A DNA stretch of 8,120 nt from Mobilitalea sp. (GCA_029974875.1 JARKQP010000430.1:1-8120), one strand, 5' to 3'. Positions 1 to 5,721 are shown, counted from the first letter of the stretch. Program-made: numbers and translations. Notes: a model not told the origin generated them from the sequence alone.

Positions 1-37
1 TTTTGATAGCATAATCAAGGATAATTCCAAGAATTCT

Positions 38-838
38 GTGATTAAAAATTTATTTAAAACACTCCGCAAGGGAATTGAGGCTTTAGCGGACCGTGGGATT
101 TTAACATGGATTCTGTTCCTCGGTATTTGGCAAACCGGATCTTTGTACTATAGTGCCGATTTTCTTCCAAGTCCAATAGAAACCGTACTTGGAGCCAGGG
201 AAATTATAACAGACGGAACATTGATAAAGTATATACTGATTAGTTTACAGCGGGTCCTATCCGGTTGGGGACTTGGAATGCTGGTTTCTATTCCTTTAGG
301 AATTTTAATCGGGAGAATCAGCCTGCTTCGTCGTATCTTCGAGCCATTTATTGATTTTCTCCGCTTCATCCCTGCTATCGGCTTTTTGACTTTGTTCCTG
401 ATGTGGTTTGGAGCGGGCGAGAAGTCCAAGATTATACTGATCATGTATGCGACAATATTCGTATTGTTGATTAATACAATAGCAGGAGTTCTCAGCGTAG
501 ATATAACAAGACTTCAAGCGGCAAGATCTCTTGGGGCATCGGAGCTTCAAATTATATATTCTGTTTTGATCCCCTCTGCAATACCGCATATATTTACAGG
601 AATACGAATTGCATTGGGAGGAGCGTTTACTTCGATCGTTGCGGCGGAGATGCTGGCAGCGAAAGAAGGAATTGGCTTTTTAATTTATACATCCAGATTA
701 TATTTCCGTACGGATTGGATCTTCGTCGGACTTTTGACTTTAGGCATTTTAGGTTATGTTTCAGACCGTATCATACGCTTATTTGGCAAAGTGGTTTTAT
801 CAAGGTACGGTCTTTATGATAACCGGAAATTTAATTAG
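38..838 (+). CDS. ABC transporter permease, SsuC/TauC/ThiX type
   Basis: This is the inner-membrane permease of a binding-protein-dependent importer of the nitrate/sulfonate/taurine/pyrimidine class (BPD_transp_1). The 266-residue length is typical. About six hydrophobic segments are visible, beginning near residues 22-40 (ILTWILFLGIW) and ending near 225-245. The cytoplasmic EAA loop, which docks on the ATPase, is clear at about residues 160-190 (AARSLGASELQIIYSVLIPSAIP), followed by GIRIALGGAF. The C-terminal KVVLSRYGLYDN is common in SsuC/TauC relatives. The GTG start at 38 is uncertain: the frame is open to the window edge, and the nearest purine-rich site (AAGG at 17-20) lies 17 bases away. 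The ATPase and binding protein are not in the window and may lie upstream. A radical SAM gene follows after 29 bases, so the two are probably cotranscribed. The substrate cannot be read from a permease; sulfonate, another organosulfur compound or a thiamine pyrimidine are all possible. Confidence 0.88.
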   Translation: MIKNLFKTLRKGIEALADRGILTWILFLGIWQTGSLYYSADFLPSPIETVLGAREIITDGTLIKYILISLQRVLSGWGLGMLVSIPLGILIGRISLLRRIFEPFIDFLRFIPAIGFLTLFLMWFGAGEKSKIILIMYATIFVLLINTIAGVLSVDITRLQAARSLGASELQIIYSVLIPSAIPHIFTGIRIALGGAFTSIVAAEMLAAKEGIGFLIYTSRLYFRTDWIFVGLLTLGILGYVSDRIIRLFGKVVLSRYGLYDNRKFN

Positions 839-867
839 CAGGCTAATAAAATTAAGGAGAGAAGAGC

Positions 868-2058
868 ATGAGCATCAAAAGCAAGTTATATGAGGAAGTA
901 AGGTTGAAGAATGAAATTACTGTGGAGGGCATTCAGATAACAAAGGAAGTGAATGACCTCTTCGGGAAGCTTGATCTGGGAGGTAAATATCAGGAAGAAG
1001 TCCATGGGATGTTCGAATATGATAAAGAAACCCATGCCGGAATCGCCCACCCGGTTGGATTTCGATCACCTAACGGTTTTTTATTCCCTATTTATTCCTA
1101 CCGTAAATCCAGATTTTCCATCGGTTATGAGAATGGCTCCTACATTCTTACGGAAAACAGAAACAAGGTATTTGATATAAAATTCCTGGAAAGGCCGGAA
1201 TATTATAAATTCAATACCAGCAGCGGCGTGCCGATGAAAAACATTGCAGTTTATAATCACGAAGGGGTTGTGTTTGTTACCTATAGTAATGAATGTCACC
1301 TCAAGGAAAAGGGCCTGGATTGCCTGTACTGCAATATCAATGCGACAAAGGATACTTACGCGGAGGTGGAAGGAATCCAGTGGAAGTATCCCCAGCAGAT
1401 TGCCGAAACGGTAAAAAAGGCGTATGAAGAACCTGGCAACCATCACGTCACCTTAACAGGAGGCTTCATACCGGAGCACCGTGAAATGGATTATTATTTT
1501 GATGTGGCAGAAGCGATCCAGCAGGAAACGGGCCTGTCTGATTTTAACGGTACCGCGGTTATTGGTGCACCGGAGGATCATAGCATTATCGACCGCTATA
1601 AGGAGGCCGGATACCGGACCCTTGCAATCAACATTGAGCTATGGGATAAGAATATTTTTAAAAGCATCTGCCCGGGAAAGGAACAGCTAAGCGGCGGATG
1701 GGATAATTGGAAGTCGGCATTGGAATACTCAGCCAAGGTATTCGGGCATGGAAGAGTCCGCTCCAATATTGTTGCAGGAATCGAGCCGAAACGGTCAACC
1801 TTAGAGGGAGTGGAGTACTTGGCATCCAAGGGGATCATATGCTTTGCCGGTGCCTGGATTCCTAATCCGGGATCTGAACTGGAAAACCACCGTAGTCCGG
1901 AGCCTGAATGGCATTGGGATCTGACCACGAAGATTTATGAAATATTCCGTAAGAACGGATTTACCTTTGACCAGCTCTATGATTGCAATGCCTCCTCCAA
2001 TACCTGTGTCCATGATCTTTATAGAATTGAGAACGGACTTTTGCCGGTATTGCAGTAA
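868..2058 (+). CDS. Radical SAM protein with CX8CX2C motif, function unknown
   Basis: This is a 396-residue radical SAM enzyme of unassigned function. The SAM-cluster cysteines appear to be C143, C152 and C155 (ECHLKEKGLDCLYCN), a CX8CX2C spacing rather than the usual CX3CX2C. A GGE-like SAM-binding segment follows as LTGGF at residues 196-200. Later segments (NIELWD at 255-260, SICPGK at 267-271, RVRSNIVAGIEP at 296-307) resemble the barrel strands of biotin synthase, HydE, HmdB and lipoyl synthase relatives. The first ~140 residues are an extra N-terminal region I do not recognise. C268, C325 and the C373/C380 pair near the C-terminus could bind another metal or cluster, but this is speculative. 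The start is supported by AAGGAGA at 854-860, seven bases before ATG. The gene follows the ABC permease by 29 bases and is closed by a hairpin terminator, so it is the last gene of a transport operon. A role in processing the imported compound is inferred from position only. Confidence 0.85.
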   Translation: MSIKSKLYEEVRLKNEITVEGIQITKEVNDLFGKLDLGGKYQEEVHGMFEYDKETHAGIAHPVGFRSPNGFLFPIYSYRKSRFSIGYENGSYILTENRNKVFDIKFLERPEYYKFNTSSGVPMKNIAVYNHEGVVFVTYSNECHLKEKGLDCLYCNINATKDTYAEVEGIQWKYPQQIAETVKKAYEEPGNHHVTLTGGFIPEHREMDYYFDVAEAIQQETGLSDFNGTAVIGAPEDHSIIDRYKEAGYRTLAINIELWDKNIFKSICPGKEQLSGGWDNWKSALEYSAKVFGHGRVRSNIVAGIEPKRSTLEGVEYLASKGIICFAGAWIPNPGSELENHRSPEPEWHWDLTTKIYEIFRKNGFTFDQLYDCNASSNTCVHDLYRIENGLLPVLQ

Positions 2059-2110
2059 GAGGAATCTAAGGATAATGAACCAGGGTACATAAGAATAAAA
2101 TAGAATGCTG

Positions 2111-2153
2111 GAAGGAAGGATGCAAAATACGATGCAACCTTCCTTCTTAAATT
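2111..2153 (+). terminator. Probable Rho-independent terminator after the radical SAM gene
   Basis: GAAGGAAGG (2111-2119) pairs perfectly with CCTTCCTTC (2138-2146). After one A-A mismatch the stem continues with TGCA (2121-2124) pairing TGCA (2133-2136), leaving an 8-base loop. The tail TTAAATT is only weakly T-rich, so termination may be partial. It lies about 50 bases past the stop codon at 2058, which fits the end of the permease/radical SAM operon. Confidence 0.6.
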
Positions 2154-2350
2154 GTAGAATGGGCACTCCCATAGAACTGGTTCAAAATAAATTCTTTGTG
2201 GCAACCTTATTCCAGCCCCAGCTAAATTCATCATTATTGATGCCCCACAAACTCATCCTGGCTTTTTTGATTGCTGCCTTTGAGCTTCAATTCAGGTAGC
2301 CGGATAAAAGAAAAAATTTTAAAATTAATAAAATTCAAATCAGACAATAC
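2154..2350. other. Gene-poor spacer between the two operons
   Basis: I see no supported gene here. Short open frames exist on both strands, but none has a ribosome site together with a recognisable protein. The last part (about 2300-2350) is very A+T rich with A- and T-tracts just upstream of the promoter at 2354 and could act as an UP-like element. No T-box, S-box or TPP riboswitch pattern was recognised. Confidence 0.5.
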
Positions 2351-2353
2351 ATA

Positions 2354-2382
2354 TTGACAAACTATGAATTGAATATTATACT
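2354..2382 (+). promoter_or_regulatory. Sigma-A promoter of the sulfur operon
   Basis: TTGACA (2354-2359) and TATACT (2377-2382) are separated by exactly 17 bases, close to the vegetative consensus. Transcription would start near 2389, giving a leader of only about 37 bases before the ATG at 2426. That leaves no room for a long leader riboswitch. Control is therefore more likely by a DNA-binding regulator at the promoter. Confidence 0.75.
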
Positions 2383-2397
2383 TGACATATATGTTAA
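2382..2397. promoter_or_regulatory. Palindrome over the predicted transcription start, candidate operator
   Basis: TTGACATATATGTTAA is an imperfect palindrome with 7 of 8 arm positions matching, around the perfect core ACATATATGT (2385-2394). It begins at the last base of the -10 box and covers the expected start site, a position where a bound repressor would block initiation. The A+T-rich background makes chance palindromes easy, and no regulator family can be named from the sequence. Confidence 0.35.
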
Positions 2398-2425
2398 TAT
2401 GGATAAATAAAAAGGGGGACATACA

Positions 2426-3292
2426 ATGGCAGTTGATTATGTGTCGCTGAAAAAAGGCGGCTTCATGAGGCAGAAGCAAAAGGGCTATTTTTCCTTAAGA
2501 TTACGGGTAATAGGCGGACATCTGACGGCAGCGCAGGTTAAGAAGATCTATGAAGTAGCGGAGAAATATGGGGAGGGTTACATTCACCTGACCTCCAGGC
2601 AAGGTGTGGAAATTCCCTTCGTAAAATTTGAGGATGTGGAGGAAGTAAAGGCGGAGCTGGAAAAGGGCGGAGTACAGCCGGGGGTATGCGGACCGAGAGT
2701 GCGGACGGTTACGGCCTGTCAGGGAGAACAGATATGCCCCAGCGGATGTGTGGACACCTATTCCTTAGCAGTGGAAATTGATAAGAGATATTACGCAAAA
2801 GAATTACAGCATAAATTCAAATTCGGTGTAACAGGCTGTCAGAATAACTGCTTAAAGGCAGAGGAAAATGACCTGGGTATTAAAGGCGGCCTGGAAGTGT
2901 CCTGGGAGAAGGATGCCTGCATCTTCTGCGGCGTATGTGAAAAAGCCTGCCGTAAGGAAGCCATCCGGATGGAAGAAGACAATATCCTCTTAGATGAAAG
3001 TAAATGTAATTACTGCGGCCGATGTGTTAAAGCCTGTCCCACCAATGCATGGATTGGGGAAGAAGGCTACCTGCTTTCCTTCGGCGGTCTCTTTGGAAAT
3101 GAAATCTATAAAGGAGCCCAGCTCCTTCCGCTGATTAAGGAGAAAGACCAATTATTCCGGGTAACGGATGCGACCATTGATTTCTTCAGGGAACATGGAA
3201 AGCCGGGGGAGCGTTTTAAATTTACTCTTGACCGCATTGGTTGGGAAGAGTTTGAGAAAATCATTGAGGAGGCCTTGAATGGAACCGTTTGA
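2426..3292 (+). CDS. Small sulfite-reductase-like protein (AsrC/NirA family) with fused 2x[4Fe-4S] ferredoxin domain
   Basis: This is a cytoplasmic siroheme/[4Fe-4S] reductase of the sulfite/nitrite reductase superfamily, 288 residues long. The N-terminal ferredoxin-like half domain ends in the family motif HLTSRQG (54-60). The siroheme-cluster ligands are C98 and C104 (CX5C) and C138 and C142 (CX3C, GCQNNC). A bacterial ferredoxin domain follows, with CX2CX2CX3C at C165-C175 and again at C194-C204. This layout matches AsrC of anaerobic sulfite reductase and small Dsr-like proteins and is much shorter than CysI. The start is fixed by AAAGGGGG at 2411-2418. The TusA, thioredoxin, carrier and JAMM genes downstream favour sulfite as substrate over nitrite, with sulfide as product. 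No AsrA/AsrB electron-transfer partners are present, so reduced ferredoxin or a distant flavoprotein may supply electrons. The family call is firm; the substrate is inferred. Confidence 0.87.
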   Translation: MAVDYVSLKKGGFMRQKQKGYFSLRLRVIGGHLTAAQVKKIYEVAEKYGEGYIHLTSRQGVEIPFVKFEDVEEVKAELEKGGVQPGVCGPRVRTVTACQGEQICPSGCVDTYSLAVEIDKRYYAKELQHKFKFGVTGCQNNCLKAEENDLGIKGGLEVSWEKDACIFCGVCEKACRKEAIRMEEDNILLDESKCNYCGRCVKACPTNAWIGEEGYLLSFGGLFGNEIYKGAQLLPLIKEKDQLFRVTDATIDFFREHGKPGERFKFTLDRIGWEEFEKIIEEALNGTV

Positions 3293-3524
3293 CATTGATG
3301 AAACCATTGATATCACAGATGTGGTATGTCCGATCACCTTCGTAAAATCGAAAGTAGCCCTGGATGAGCTTGAGGATGGGCAGATACTGTCAATCCGGAT
3401 GAATGATGGAGAGCCGGTACAGAACGTACCAAGAAGTATTAAGGATGAAGGACACCAGGTACTAAAATTGATTCATAATAATGACGGTACATATAATCTC
3501 ATTGTTAAGAAAGTTGAGGATTAG
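3279..3524 (+). CDS. TusA/SirA-like sulfur-transfer protein
   Basis: This 81-residue protein belongs to the TusA/SirA/YedF family, whose members carry sulfur as a persulfide on a conserved N-terminal cysteine. The family helix start is visible as DITDVVCPITFVKSKVAL, with the acceptor C17 followed by P18. The usual CPxP is CPIT here, and the glycine normally before the cysteine region is replaced by VV, so it is a divergent member. The gene overlaps the end of the reductase gene by 14 bases, with TGAGGAGG at 3265-3272 as ribosome site, indicating translational coupling. In this operon it probably passes reduced sulfur between the sulfite reductase, or a cysteine desulfurase elsewhere, and the adenylated carrier. 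A tRNA thiolation role as in E. coli TusA is less likely in this context. Confidence 0.8.
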   Translation: MEPFDIDETIDITDVVCPITFVKSKVALDELEDGQILSIRMNDGEPVQNVPRSIKDEGHQVLKLIHNNDGTYNLIVKKVED

Positions 3525-3529
3525 TTTAT

Positions 3530-3847
3530 ATGGCGCTGCGTGTCCAGAAAGATAATTTTGTAGATGAGGTCCTAAATTCAGGCCTGCCCGTACTTGTGGA
3601 TTTTTACTCGGAGAGCTGTGTTCCCTGCAAACAATTATCCGTAATCCTCGGTGATTTGGAAGAAGAATATGAAAATCAGATCAAGATTGTTAAGGTGAAT
3701 GTGAATTTCAGCGGTGAACTGGCAGAGGAATATGGCGTGACGGCTTCCCCAACCCTGCTCTTTTTTAAAGCTAAGAATGAGGTCCAGAGAATAACGGGGG
3801 TTACAAAGAAGAACGTATTAAAAGAGATCATAGATAAAATCATATAA
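3530..3847 (+). CDS. Thioredoxin-like protein with CVPC active site
   Basis: This 105-residue single-domain thioredoxin fold has no signal peptide, so it is cytoplasmic. The strand VLVDFYSESC leads into the active site C30-V-P-C33, where classical thioredoxin has CGPC. The cis-proline loop is present as TASPTLLFF near residues 71-79. The change from Gly to Val after the first cysteine should alter redox potential or partner choice, which is an inference from thioredoxin variants generally. The start lies only five bases after the TusA stop, with TGAGGA at 3515-3520 as ribosome site. In this operon it may reduce TusA or carrier persulfides and disulfides, or supply electrons to the pathway. 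It could also be a specialised thiol reductant released by sulfur limitation. Confidence 0.87.
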   Translation: MALRVQKDNFVDEVLNSGLPVLVDFYSESCVPCKQLSVILGDLEEEYENQIKIVKVNVNFSGELAEEYGVTASPTLLFFKAKNEVQRITGVTKKNVLKEIIDKII

Positions 3848-3864
3848 CTTCGGAGGTATGTATA

Positions 3865-4077
3865 ATGAAAATAACAGTAGGCGGTCAGATCAAAGAGGTG
3901 GCTGATGGAATTAGTGTCAGCGGATTAATCGCAAGTGAAAATATTGAGAGCCCGGAATATGTATCCGTCTCTGTAAATGATGATTTTGTATTGAGGGATT
4001 TATTTGATACCACTATTTTATCGGAGGGAGCTGTTGTTGAATTCCTATACTTTATGGGAGGGGGCAGTAACTGCTAG
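3865..4077 (+). CDS. ThiS/MoaD-like sulfur carrier protein with masked C-terminus
   Basis: This 70-residue beta-grasp carrier is adenylated and thiocarboxylated at a C-terminal glycine in its family. The start is supported by GGAGG at 3852-3856. The C-terminal segment VVEFLYFMGGG aligns by eye with the ThiS ending, as in Bacillus ThiS, which finishes ...GGG. This protein then continues with Ser-Asn-Cys (S68, N69, C70). Such extra residues are known in QbsE and HcyS carriers, where a JAMM protease removes them before activation. A JAMM protease is encoded two genes downstream. The absence of thiG and thiH nearby, and the sulfite reductase upstream, argue for a cysteine or homocysteine carrier rather than thiamine thiazole synthesis. 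A thiamine role cannot be fully excluded. The exact scissile bond (after G66 or G67) is not determined. Confidence 0.85.
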   Translation: MKITVGGQIKEVADGISVSGLIASENIESPEYVSVSVNDDFVLRDLFDTTILSEGAVVEFLYFMGGGSNC

Positions 4078-4137
4078 TACAACGGTTCACCGCTAACCGG
4101 CTATCAGGCTGGGACAGTCAATTTATATTCGTTGTAC
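4077..4137 (+). repeat. Inverted repeat in the thiS-like/thiF-like spacer
   Basis: GTACAACG (4077-4084) is perfectly complementary to CGTTGTAC (4130-4137) across a 45-base loop. Inside it CGGTT (4083-4087) can pair with AACCG (4095-4099); this shares two bases with the outer stem. The right arm directly abuts AAGGAAG (4138-4144), the only ribosome-site candidate for the next gene. The structure could tune translation or mark an RNA-processing point. It lacks a T-tract, so it is not a standard terminator. At 81 bases this is by far the longest spacer in an otherwise tight operon. Confidence 0.45.
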
Positions 4138-4158
4138 AAGGAAGCAGTTACATAAACT

Positions 4159-4962
4159 ATGGCATTTACAAACGAGCAGTTAGAACGTTATTCCAGGCAT
4201 ATCATTTTAAAAGAAGTGGGCGCAAAGGGGCAGAAGAAATTATTAAACGGTAAGGTATTAATTATCGGTGCAGGCGGCCTGGGTGCACCCGCGGCCATGT
4301 ATCTGGCAGCGGCCGGCGTTGGTACCATTGGAATTGCCGATGCGGATGAAGTGGATCTGTCCAATCTTCAAAGGCAGATTATCCATGGAACTAAGGATGT
4401 GGGCAAGGCTAAAGTAAAATCAGCAAAAGAAACAATGAATGAGATGAATCCGGATGTGACTGTGAACACTTACCGAACCTTTGTAAATTCCGAAAACATA
4501 TTGGATTTGATTAAGGACTATGACTTTATCATAGACGGGACAGATAATTTTCCGGCAAAATTTTTGATTAATGATGCCTGTGTTATGGCAAATAAACCGT
4601 TTTCCCATGCGGGCATTATCCGGTTCCAGGGTCAGCTTATGACTTATGTGCCGGAAAAAGGGCCTTGCTACCGCTGTGTATTCAAAAATCCGCCGCCAAA
4701 GGATGCGGTTCCTACCTGTAAGCAGGCGGGGGTCATCGGAGCCATGGGCGGTGTCATCGGCAGCCTTCAGGCCATGGAGGCAATCAAGTACCTTCTTGGG
4801 GTAGGGGATTTGCTGACGGGATATTTACTTACCTATGATGCGCTGACAATGAACTTTAGAAAGATCAAATTGCCGCCGGAGGCGAAAGATTGCGGCATTT
4901 GTGGGGAGCATCCGGCGATTACGGAATTGGTTGACTATGAACAGGCGGTTTGTGAAGGGTAG
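4159..4962 (+). CDS. ThiF/MoeB/HesA-type adenylyltransferase for the sulfur carrier
   Basis: This is an E1-like enzyme that activates the carrier C-terminus with ATP as an acyl-adenylate, which then accepts sulfur. All family marks are present in 267 residues: RYSRHIIL (10-17), nucleotide-binding GAGGLGAP (37-44), DADEVDLSNLQRQ (61-73), DGTDN (126-130), two zinc-binding CX2C pairs (C170/C173 and C245/C248), and the conserved cysteine C187 in PTCKQAGVIGAMGG. There is no C-terminal rhodanese domain, unlike MoeZ/MOCS3, so sulfur must come from a separate protein such as TusA or from free sulfide. The ribosome site AAGGAAG sits 14 bases before ATG, longer than usual, and next to an inverted repeat. 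Gene order between carrier and JAMM protease supports a dedicated role in this pathway. Confidence 0.9.
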   Translation: MAFTNEQLERYSRHIILKEVGAKGQKKLLNGKVLIIGAGGLGAPAAMYLAAAGVGTIGIADADEVDLSNLQRQIIHGTKDVGKAKVKSAKETMNEMNPDVTVNTYRTFVNSENILDLIKDYDFIIDGTDNFPAKFLINDACVMANKPFSHAGIIRFQGQLMTYVPEKGPCYRCVFKNPPPKDAVPTCKQAGVIGAMGGVIGSLQAMEAIKYLLGVGDLLTGYLLTYDALTMNFRKIKLPPEAKDCGICGEHPAITELVDYEQAVCEG

Positions 4963-4970
4963 GTTATCAG

Positions 4971-5429
4971 ATGTTACGACTGTTAAAAAAAGAATACGAT
5001 AAAATATTAAACCATGCAATCAACGGCCTTCCCAACGAAGCCTGCGGTTTGATCGGAGGTACTTTGGAAGCTGGTGTCAAGCTTGTGAAAGAGGTTTATC
5101 TGCTCCGCAATATCGACGAAAGCAAGGAACATTTTTCCATGGATCCAGGGGAGCAGTTAAAGGCGGTAAAGGATTTGCGGAAGAAGGGGTATGCCCTTTT
5201 CGGGAATTTTCATTCCCATCCGGAGACACCCTCCAGACCCTCCCAGGAGGATATCCGGCTCGCTTTCGATCCGGATGCAAGCTATCTGATCCTATCCCTG
5301 CAATTCCCGGAGCAGCCGGTATTGAATGCATTTCGTATCAGCGCGGGGGTAGTTACGCCGGAGCCTATTGAGATTGTGGCAGATTCTGATGAAAATGATG
5401 AAAAGATTAAGATAGACTTGCACAGCTAA
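4971..5429 (+). CDS. JAMM/Mec+-like zinc metallopeptidase
   Basis: This 152-residue cytoplasmic JAB/MPN-domain peptidase carries the full JAMM zinc site: E23 (PNEACGLIGG), then H81-S-H83, S91 and D94 in HSHPETPSRPSQED, that is HxHx7Sx2D. Known small relatives cleave after the Gly-Gly of a sulfur carrier. Mycobacterial Mec+ frees cysteine from CysO-Cys, and QbsD and HcyD trim extra carrier residues before adenylation. Both jobs are possible here, because the operon's carrier has a Ser-Asn-Cys extension. The start lies eight bases after the adenylating enzyme's stop, with AAGGG at 4955-4959. The C-terminus is acidic (residues ~137-147) beyond the usual core. It is the last gene of the operon, followed by a hairpin. 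The family call is secure; the substrate is inferred. Confidence 0.9.
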   Translation: MLRLLKKEYDKILNHAINGLPNEACGLIGGTLEAGVKLVKEVYLLRNIDESKEHFSMDPGEQLKAVKDLRKKGYALFGNFHSHPETPSRPSQEDIRLAFDPDASYLILSLQFPEQPVLNAFRISAGVVTPEPIEIVADSDENDEKIKIDLHS

Positions 5430-5451
5430 AGAAGCCTGGCAAAATATGTTC

Positions 5452-5498
5452 AATAAGGATTAGGATTCCCAGAAGGGGGACTTAATCCTTATTATTAT
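5452..5498 (+). terminator. Probable terminator of the sulfur operon
   Basis: AATAAGGATTA (5452-5462) pairs perfectly over 11 bases with TAATCCTTATT (5483-5493). A small inner TCCC/GGGA pairing (5467-5470 with 5477-5480) can form in the loop. The following ATTAT is only moderately T-rich. The position, 22 bases past the JAMM stop, fits an operon end. The A+T-rich stem is nearly symmetrical, so it could also work on the other strand, although no gene converges from there in this window. Confidence 0.6.
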
Positions 5499-5589
5499 GT
5501 CCCCGAACCTTTATGTCACGCCTCTTTTTCATTTTTCCTAATTCTTATGTTGATAGCCATGTTCAGGTATTTATTAACCGGGTTGAAAA

Positions 5590-5627
5590 TTGAACTTGTT
5601 ATATAGTGAGGAATATATTAGAATATA
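5590..5627 (+). promoter_or_regulatory. Candidate promoter for folD
   Basis: TTGAAC (5590-5595) and TATATT (5614-5619) are 18 bases apart. An overlapping alternative is TTGTTA (5596-5601) with TAGAAT (5619-5624) at 17 bases. TATATT-AG-AATATA (5614-5627) is a perfect 14-base dyad over the -10 region and may be an operator or just A+T-rich chance. The start would fall near 5627-5632, leaving a leader of about 95-100 bases in which I see no known riboswitch. Confidence 0.4.
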
Positions 5628-5715
5628 GTTCGGATAGAGTAGATATGGCAGGGAAAATTTCATGCAGTTTTTCATACAATTAATAATTGGAGAGAAGAGG
5701 CAATAAATAAGAAAC

Positions 5716-5721
5716 GGAGAG
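5716..5721 (+). promoter_or_regulatory. folD: Ribosome binding site fixing the folD start
   Basis: GGAGAG lies directly against an ATG at 5722, which is too close to initiate there. It is six bases before the second ATG at 5728, a workable spacing. The protein from 5728 begins MAQIIDGKKI, the usual start of FolD. Confidence 0.7.

Noticed and set aside
1081..1928. Open frames on the minus strand across the radical SAM gene
   Set aside because: They are shadows of a well-supported + strand gene with ribosome site and family motifs.
2150..2290. Minus-strand stretch reading KARMSLWGINNDEFSWGWNKVATKNLF, stop, TSSMGVPI
   Set aside because: It has a protein-like look and might be a decayed gene fragment, but it is short, interrupted and matched to no family I can name, so no pseudogene is called.
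2105..2299. 64-codon + strand open frame overlapping the first terminator
   Set aside because: It begins inside the terminator stem region, has no sensible ribosome site and no recognisable protein character. It is treated as chance.
3865..4962. Thiamine thiazole (ThiS/ThiF) annotation for the carrier and its E1
   Set aside because: Sequence similarity alone would allow it, but thiG and thiH are absent and the neighbours are sulfite reductase, TusA and a JAMM protease. It is kept only as an alternative.
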